Below, piece after piece: positions 7,780 to 11,219 of a stretch of DNA of 11,219 bases (positions are counted from its first letter, which is position 1; each line of letters starts with the position of its first letter). The DNA is from an uncultured Lachnospiraceae bacterium (GTDB lineage: Bacteria > Bacillota > Clostridia > Lachnospirales > Lachnospiraceae), in the NCBI GenBank assembly GCA_910586715.1, contig CAJUJG010000057.1, positions 11,429-22,647 on the forward strand, given 5' to 3'. Position numbers and translations under genes: made by a program. The notes under the pieces were generated by a model. That model did not search any database and had not been told where the DNA came from. It worked only from the letters and a program-made list of their open reading frames with translations.

Positions 7780-7868
7780 TATCGACATTATATCATAATT
7801 ACTTCGTAATTATAATAAGTTTATGCCCTTTCGGGCAAGGTATAATGTCTATCGACATTATACCATAA
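7780..7868. repeat. 19-bp imperfect direct repeat flanking a short hairpin-rich segment
   Basis: TATCGACATTATATCATAA (7780-7798) recurs as TATCGACATTATACCATAA (7850-7868), 18 of 19 identical and 70 bp apart. Between them lie two small inverted repeats: an 8-bp stem with a 3-base loop (7795-7813) and a 5-bp TGCCC/GGGCA stem with a 4-base loop (7824-7837). On the minus strand the loops read GAA and GAAA, the latter a stable GNRA type. The layout resembles a tiny inserted unit, or duplicated regulatory or recombination sites, next to the prophage end. Confidence 0.75.
7839..7864. promoter_or_regulatory. Perfect 11-bp inverted repeat (operator- or recombinase-like)
   Basis: GGTATAATGTC (7839-7849) and GACATTATACC (7854-7864) are exact reverse complements with a 4-base centre. 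It is not followed by a T run on either strand, so a terminator is unlikely. The right arm contains the -10 box of the leftward promoter at 7857-7884, so a dimeric repressor binding here could block it. A half-site (GACATTATA) recurs at 7784-7792 over a second TATAAT. Confidence 0.7.
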
Positions 7869-7884
7869 ATTTGACCAATTTCAA
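7857..7884 (-). promoter_or_regulatory. Leftward sigma-A type promoter overlapping the palindrome
   Basis: In the transcribed direction: -35 TTGAAA (7879-7884), a 16-base spacer, extended -10 TGGTATAAT with TATAAT at 7857-7862. It points away from the endolysin gene towards the HPt operon. The -10 sits inside the right arm of the 11-bp inverted repeat, which suggests regulation. Nothing but the HPt operon lies downstream, so it may be a second, longer-leader promoter for that operon, or a relic of the other side of the attachment site. Confidence 0.6.
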
Positions 7885-7983
7885 ACCCCTTGCAACCCCT
7901 GATTTTGCGGAAAAGTTCAAGATTCAAGATTGTGTCAGATGGTGCAAAACGCTGTCAATTAGTAACAAATTAGAAACACACCG

Positions 7984-9651
7984 TTACACCTTTTCGGTAT
8001 AGGCATCAAATGCAAGGCAGATATATCCTGCACCTGATTTCAGCTTGCCCCAAAGACCAACAGTTCCATCCTTGTTCACCTTCCCGGTCTTTTCTTCCAC
8101 GATGGTGAAAGTTCCCTTTCCAGTGTACCCAACGGACTGTGCATCAATGGTTGCATCCTTCCTGATGTTCAGGTCAGCAACCTTCACGGTGACAAGATAA
8201 GGTTCAAAGGCTGCGGTTGTCGGTGCGTTCCCCTGAATTATACAGTAGTCGGGGTTTTCAAGGTAAATCCAACCAACACCACTTTTCAGTTTTCCCCAAC
8301 CGTTCCTGACCTCAACAATGGTGAACACCCCTTTCCCGGTCTGCCCCTTGATGTTGTTACCCATTTCAGGACTTTCCCTATAATTCAGGTCATCCACAAT
8401 GACCTGAACGGTAAAAGGGCAAGCAGGGAAATCCGTATTGATTCCCGTGCCATTGGAAACAGAAGCATCCACATCATACTTTGTCAGATTCCACTTTTCA
8501 ATGATGCTGCAAACCTTTTCAACATAATCAGGTGCAGTTGCATAACCGCCGTCTTTAATGATTTGCACCGCTTTCTTGTAATCAGTGCAGCCCTTCAAAC
8601 CGTCATAGCGTTTCTTGCTGCCCTTCATAGCACCAAGCAAATATGCAGAATGGTCAGCAATGGACTGTTCCACATCCTGATACTTCCTGAACTCTGCGGT
8701 AACAGTCACATACTGACCATTGACATATTCCTGTGTATTCTTGGCATATTTGCTTGCACCGTCCCATGCTGAACCGCCCCATGTGTTCCCGGACAGGCTG
8801 CACTTCATACCAAAACAGTTGTTGGCGTTCTGTGCCAGTTCAGACTTGCCATAGGCAGATTCCAAAATGAACTGTGCAAGGGAAACCGATGCAAGAACAC
8901 CGTTCTTTCTTTGGTCAGCAGTGAACAATGCACCAACCTTTGCAATGATGTCAGCTTCACCCATGTCTTTCAGGGCGGTTGCCTGAAATCCTGATGCAAC
9001 AGGTTCAGCGGATGCGACACCTTTCTTTTTCAGTCCAAAGTGTGCAGCCAAAACTTCCACTTCTGCCTTTGCCAGTCTTGCAAGGTTGCTGTCATCCAAT
9101 AACCACCGGGTCATCTTGGTGTTGGTGTGGAAACTGTGTTCAAGAATCATGCCCGGTGTGTTCACCATCCTTGCACCATGCAGCACACCATAATAGTTAT
9201 CATTCAGTTGACCGTCACCGTTGCGGTCATTGCCTGATTTCCTTGTGACGATTCGCCCGCCCTGTGAAGCCCCCATCACATCAGCGATGACAGGGGCAAG
9301 TTTTCCGGCAATCACCTTTGAAATGTCATCAACCTGTGTGGTGTTGTCATCCGTCAGGTGATAGATTGCCACATAGTCAACAGAATCATTGACCCCGCTG
9401 CCGACTGCGTTTGAATGGTCTGAAATGAACAAGTCACACCCCTTGGAACAAGCCCCCCGGTCATACAGTGCTTTGTCCGTTGCCTGATTTGGTCTTGTGG
9501 TGATGACCGTCACACCTTCATATTCTTCCAAATACTGCTTCTGCAACAGGTGCAGTTTCCAAACCATATCAGATTCATAATAGTCCTTTACTGCGGGACT
9601 ACGGTTGTATTTCCCGTAATGCCCCGCATCAATGCAGATTTTCACACCCAT
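7984..9651 (-). CDS. Phage endolysin: amidase_3 + glucosaminidase + two SH3 domains
   Basis: This 555-residue modular lysin should degrade host peptidoglycan at the end of the lytic cycle. Residues 3-206 are an N-acetylmuramoyl-L-alanine amidase of the zinc amidase_3 type: KICIDAGH with H11, E26, H79 in ISDHSNA, and the catalytic-type E171 in MILEHSFHTN. Residues of about 222-394 are a FlgJ/LytG-like glucosaminidase; SLAQFILESAYGKS carries the expected catalytic E264, followed by NNCFGMKC. Two bacterial SH3-like wall-binding domains follow (about 413-471 and 486-547), each with an LN-R motif, GKGxFTIVE and WGKLKSG. There is no signal peptide, so export should depend on the holin. The ATG directly follows the holin stop (TAA-ATG), with AGAGGAT as ribosome site, so the two are coupled. 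It is the last gene before the junction with chromosomal DNA. Confidence 0.94.
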   Translation of the reverse strand: MGVKICIDAGHYGKYNRSPAVKDYYESDMVWKLHLLQKQYLEEYEGVTVITTRPNQATDKALYDRGACSKGCDLFISDHSNAVGSGVNDSVDYVAIYHLTDDNTTQVDDISKVIAGKLAPVIADVMGASQGGRIVTRKSGNDRNGDGQLNDNYYGVLHGARMVNTPGMILEHSFHTNTKMTRWLLDDSNLARLAKAEVEVLAAHFGLKKKGVASAEPVASGFQATALKDMGEADIIAKVGALFTADQRKNGVLASVSLAQFILESAYGKSELAQNANNCFGMKCSLSGNTWGGSAWDGASKYAKNTQEYVNGQYVTVTAEFRKYQDVEQSIADHSAYLLGAMKGSKKRYDGLKGCTDYKKAVQIIKDGGYATAPDYVEKVCSIIEKWNLTKYDVDASVSNGTGINTDFPACPFTVQVIVDDLNYRESPEMGNNIKGQTGKGVFTIVEVRNGWGKLKSGVGWIYLENPDYCIIQGNAPTTAAFEPYLVTVKVADLNIRKDATIDAQSVGYTGKGTFTIVEEKTGKVNKDGTVGLWGKLKSGAGYICLAFDAYTEKV

Positions 9652-10074
9652 TTACTTATCCTCTCTTTCAGCCTTTTTCTGCAAAATGTCAATCGCCTTG
9701 GTCACTACTGCCGGGAGTGGCAAGCCCATAAGCCCCGCATTTTCCACAAGGGAGATTGTTTCATTGGCAATGAACGCAATGATTACTGCATCCCGGATGT
9801 AGTTTGTGCCGATGACCAAATCAAGGCGGTATGCCACCAACACAAAAATCAGGGTCATGACCTTTCTGCACAATCCTTTCCACCCGGTACTGCTTTCAAG
9901 CGTCCCCGTGTCGGTCTTGGTGCTTTTATGGAACACGCCAGCCACGACTAAGCCCGAAACATAGTCAAGCCCCATGAAAATCACAAGGGTTGCAAGCCCT
10001 GCATCCCAACCGCCAAATAAAGCTGCCACTGCTGAACCGACAGCACCCAATGCTGCACAAATTGTCTGTTTCAT
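9652..10074 (-). CDS. Phage holin (holin family 4 / TcdE-like)
   Basis: This is a 140-residue integral membrane protein expected to form membrane lesions that release the endolysin. Hydrophobic segments lie at about 5-20, 25-47, 69-85 and 91-110, followed by a charged tail (KAIDILQKKAEREDK). The segment FMGLDYVSGLVVAG is characteristic of the toxin-secretion/phage-lysis holin family, which includes TcdE. The open frame continues 16 codons upstream to 10122, but those codons run into a terminator hairpin, and AGAAGG lies at good spacing before the 10074 ATG, which decides the start. Its stop abuts the endolysin start. It is separated from upstream tail-side genes by a strong hairpin at 10108-10158 with no obvious promoter in between, so expression may need read-through. 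Confidence 0.9.
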   Translation of the reverse strand: MKQTICAALGAVGSAVAALFGGWDAGLATLVIFMGLDYVSGLVVAGVFHKSTKTDTGTLESSTGWKGLCRKVMTLIFVLVAYRLDLVIGTNYIRDAVIIAFIANETISLVENAGLMGLPLPAVVTKAIDILQKKAEREDK

Positions 10075-10107
10075 TCTGTCTACCTTCTTTCTACTGTGTT
10101 TGGTTAC

Positions 10108-10158
10108 GAAAAAACACGCCACATGACTTCATATAACCGTCATATAGCGTGTTTTTTC
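10108..10158 (-). terminator. Strong intrinsic terminator-like hairpin between tail-side genes and holin
   Basis: The outer arms GAAAAAACACGC (10108-10119) and GCGTGTTTTTTC (10147-10158) are perfect 12-bp complements. The stem continues inward to about 20 bp around an 11-base loop. In minus-strand RNA positions 120/146 and 122/144 form G-U pairs, whereas in plus-strand RNA they are C/A mismatches, which suggests the minus transcript is the functional one. Six T follow the GC part on either strand. It lies 23 bases after the last small gene and 34 bases before the holin start. Confidence 0.85.
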
Positions 10159-10180
10159 AGTTGCGTGAACATTTCCCTGA

Positions 10181-10306
10181 CTACTCTGCCAGTTCAGGGC
10201 AATCAAGGTCAGTCAGGATTTCCCTGACCTGTTCCTTGATTCTTTCCGGCACGTCTGCAAAGGACTTCTTACCCTTTACAATCAGCGTTGCATAAATTAC
10301 TGCCAT
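10181..10306 (-). CDS. Small phage protein, CD1375-like, copy 2
   Basis: This small protein of 41 residues reads MAVIYATLIVKGKKSFADVP then ERIKEQVREILTDLDCPELAE. It resembles the CD1375 family of small proteins found between tail and holin genes in clostridial phages; no function is known to me. AAAGGA about ten bases before the 10306 ATG supports this start. The frame also opens at 10357, where the ATG overlaps the stop of copy 1 (TGATG); that form would add 17 residues (MFYQLIIKILFRKDVKE) and might be translated by coupling, but copy 1 shows the family normally starts at MA-(V/E)-Y. It is a tandem paralogue of the upstream copy. A terminator-like hairpin follows directly. Confidence 0.75.
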   Translation of the reverse strand: MAVIYATLIVKGKKSFADVPERIKEQVREILTDLDCPELAE

Positions 10307-10356
10307 TTCCTTCACATCCTTTCTGAATAGAATTTTTATGATAAGCTGATAGAACA

Positions 10357-10491
10357 TCAGTCATCACCTTCCGCAAGTTCCGGGAAACCTTTTTCTGACA
10401 AGACCGCTTTCACATCGTCAATGAGTTTTTCAGGAACTTCACTGATGGTCTTTTTTCCCTTGATAATCAGGTTTGCATATACTTCTGCCAT
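10357..10491 (-). CDS. Small phage protein, CD1375-like, copy 1
   Basis: This 44-residue protein reads MAEVYANLIIKGKKTISEVP then EKLIDDVKAVLSEKGFPELAEGDD. It shares the pattern MA-x-YA-L-I-KGKK, -VPE-, a short amphipathic helix and PELAE with the next gene, so the two are clear paralogues. CD1375-like proteins of this size recur in Clostridia phages next to the lysis module, with unknown function. Another ATG two codons upstream (10497) is possible, but AGGGG is better spaced for 10491. Its stop TGA overlaps an ATG of the downstream frame. It begins 17 bases after the end of the coiled-coil protein gene. Confidence 0.75.
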   Translation of the reverse strand: MAEVYANLIIKGKKTISEVPEKLIDDVKAVLSEKGFPELAEGDD

Positions 10492-10508
10492 TTCCATTCA
10501 CCCCTTCC

Positions 10509-10775
10509 TTAACCTAACATTTCATACACATCACACAACGCCAACTGGGTACTTGTGATTTCGGCTTCTAAGGATGCGTTCTTTTCGTCAATCGACTGAA
10601 TGTATTCATCCTTGGTGTACTGGGTCAGGTCATATTCATAACCTTCAAAACCCGGCTGTTCATCTGTCCCCGGTTCAGATACCGGGGTGATGTTTTCCGC
10701 AACCCAAACCGAAAAGTCATCAATAACTTTTGGTTCAGGCTGCTGAACACTTCTTACTTTCTGATACTGTTTCAT
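10509..10775 (-). CDS. Small acidic phage protein with C-terminal coiled coil, unknown function
   Basis: This 88-residue protein, from MKQYQKVRSV to ALCDVYEMLG, is acidic. It starts with a short basic strand-like segment, has a Pro/Gly/Glu-rich middle (ITPVSEPGTDEQPGFEGYEYD), and ends in a predicted coiled coil (about 55-87: YIQSIDEKNASLEAEITSTQ and onward). I recall similar short proteins in the tail-to-lysis interval of clostridial prophages, but no assigned function; a tail-fibre accessory or chaperone role is only a guess. The frame opens 18 codons earlier, but AGGCGGT upstream of the 10775 ATG supports this start. Its first 41 bases overlap, in another frame, the end of the RT gene, so the two are probably cotranscribed and translationally linked. 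Confidence 0.7.
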   Translation of the reverse strand: MKQYQKVRSVQQPEPKVIDDFSVWVAENITPVSEPGTDEQPGFEGYEYDLTQYTKDEYIQSIDEKNASLEAEITSTQLALCDVYEMLG

Positions 10776-11219
10776 TCTTCTTTTTACCGCCTTTCTTCTT
10801 GATATGGTCTTTATAATATCTATCAGCATATGGCTGAATAGGTACGATGTATTTTTCAGCTAATCGGTAACTATCACAATGTTTCAGCCAACCCTTGTAC
10901 GAATTGATTGAACACCATTCTGAATAATTCATTTCATGCCCGCTTTCCACCTTCTTCCTGATTGCGGTCATCTTCCGTTCAAATTCCCGGCAAGTGGATT
11001 TTCTAAGCAATGTATAATTCAGAAAAACCCTGTAACCAACAAAATCAATTCCCCGGACAAAGGAAGGGAATATCTGATAGTTGCCTTTCACCCTTAATTT
11101 CAAATTTATCCTGAAATACTCGTTTATCTCCTGCAATAATCTGTGCAATTCCTCTTTGGACTTTGCAAAGATACAAATGTCATCCATGTAACGGTAATAA
11201 TGCTTTATGTGCTTTACTT
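10735..11219 (-). CDS. Prophage reverse transcriptase, C-terminal part (probably DGR type)
   Basis: This is the 3' part of an RNA-directed DNA polymerase; the frame stays open to the window edge, so the N-terminal RT motifs are outside. The first visible residues VKHIKHYYRYMDDICIF contain the YMDD catalytic box of the palm. Next are KLRVKGNYQIFP and RGIDFVGYRV (the fixed G-Y motif after the palm), then a thumb and tail with SYKGWLKHCDSYRL, resembling the G-H-x-x-Y-R end of DGR reverse transcriptases. The Lys-rich C-terminus (IKKKGGKKKNE) may bind nucleic acid. In a DGR the enzyme copies a template repeat with adenine errors into a variable repeat in a tail protein. The position just before the lysis genes fits that. 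Retron, Abi-like or other unclassified RTs are alternatives; template and variable repeats would lie beyond 11219. Confidence 0.85.
   Translation of the reverse strand, partial: VKHIKHYYRYMDDICIFAKSKEELHRLLQEINEYFRINLKLRVKGNYQIFPSFVRGIDFVGYRVFLNYTLLRKSTCREFERKMTAIRKKVESGHEMNYSEWCSINSYKGWLKHCDSYRLAEKYIVPIQPYADRYYKDHIKKKGGKKKNETVSESKKCSAA

Larger units (their letters stand above)
7723..7983. other. Prophage-chromosome junction region (probable att site)
   Basis: This 261-base gap separates a chromosomal signalling operon from prophage lysis genes. Its left part is very AT-rich and carries promoters and inverted repeats. Its right part (about 7869-7980) has short repeated strings such as CCCCT-TGCAA-CCCCT (7886-7900) and TTCAAGA twice in tandem (7917-7930), reminiscent of recombinase arm sites. 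Prophages commonly end shortly after the endolysin, so the attachment core is probably here, but the matching copy at the other prophage end is outside the window. I found no convincing gene and no clear terminator after the endolysin. Confidence 0.5.
7984..11219 (-). mobile_element. Late-gene end of a prophage (partial)
   Basis: The run RT, small tail-adjacent proteins, holin, endolysin is a typical late-gene end of a tailed-phage prophage in Clostridia. All genes face left and are nearly contiguous. Integrase, repressor, head and tail genes are not visible and would lie beyond 11219. The left limit is set at the endolysin stop; the true boundary is somewhere in the following 250 bases. Confidence 0.85.

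Noticed and set aside
7839..7864. The 11-bp inverted repeat as an endolysin terminator
   Set aside because: No T run follows on either strand, the stem is AT-rich, and it overlaps a good -10/-35 pair.
7723..7983. CRISPR array or tRNA gene at the junction
   Set aside because: There are only two copies of the 19-bp repeat with no regular spacer series, and no cloverleaf or CCA-type acceptor end.
10075..10122. N-terminal extension of the holin (16 extra codons)
   Set aside because: It would start inside the terminator-like hairpin and lacks a ribosome site; the internal ATG at 10074 has one.
7984..11219. DGR template repeat or variable repeat inside the window
   Set aside because: I found no pair of long near-identical segments differing at adenines; the endolysin SH3 domains are similar only at protein level. 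The repeats, if any, should be upstream of the RT, outside the window.

Overview
The window looks like a chromosomal stretch from a low-to-mid GC Firmicute of class Clostridia, with Lachnospiraceae the most likely family. This is inferred from the plsX-acpP-rnc-smc order, the protein style and the clostridial type of prophage lysis genes; no rRNA or other marker gene is present to fix it. Every gene I can support lies on the minus strand, so transcription runs from high to low coordinates. Long plus-strand frames are shadows of these genes.

Bases 1-3931 hold a housekeeping block, in transcription order plsX (acyl-phosphate synthesis), acpP (acyl carrier protein), rnc (RNase III) and smc (chromosome condensation, cut by the window edge after about 644 residues). 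The genes are tightly packed: 2 bases between plsX and acpP, and 0 between rnc and smc. A good sigma-A type promoter (TTGACA, 17-base spacer, TATAGT) sits just before plsX.

Bases 4009-7695 hold a three-gene signalling cassette, in order an HPt phosphotransfer protein, a 729-residue FapA/DUF342 polypeptide with an N-terminal array of nine or ten 26-residue repeats, and a response regulator with an HD-GYP (cyclic-di-GMP phosphodiesterase type) output. No histidine kinase is present, so the cassette probably takes phosphate from a kinase encoded elsewhere. It lies directly upstream of plsX.

Bases 7696-7983 form an AT-rich junction. It contains an extended -10 promoter for the HPt gene, a second strong promoter buried in a perfect 11-bp inverted repeat, a 19-bp imperfect direct repeat 70 bp apart, and two small hairpins with GAA/GAAA loops. 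A prophage attachment site probably lies here, but only one end is visible.

Bases 7984-11219 are the late end of a prophage: the 3' part of a YMDD reverse transcriptase (probably from a diversity-generating retroelement, DGR), a small coiled-coil protein, two tandem paralogous small CD1375-like proteins, a strong 20-bp terminator-like hairpin, a holin, and a two-enzyme endolysin (amidase plus glucosaminidase plus two SH3 domains). The most notable points are the RT in the tail-lysis interval, the hairpin that separates the tail side from the lysis genes, the promoter/palindrome arrangement at the junction, and the repeat-FapA fusion in a kinase-less phosphorelay.
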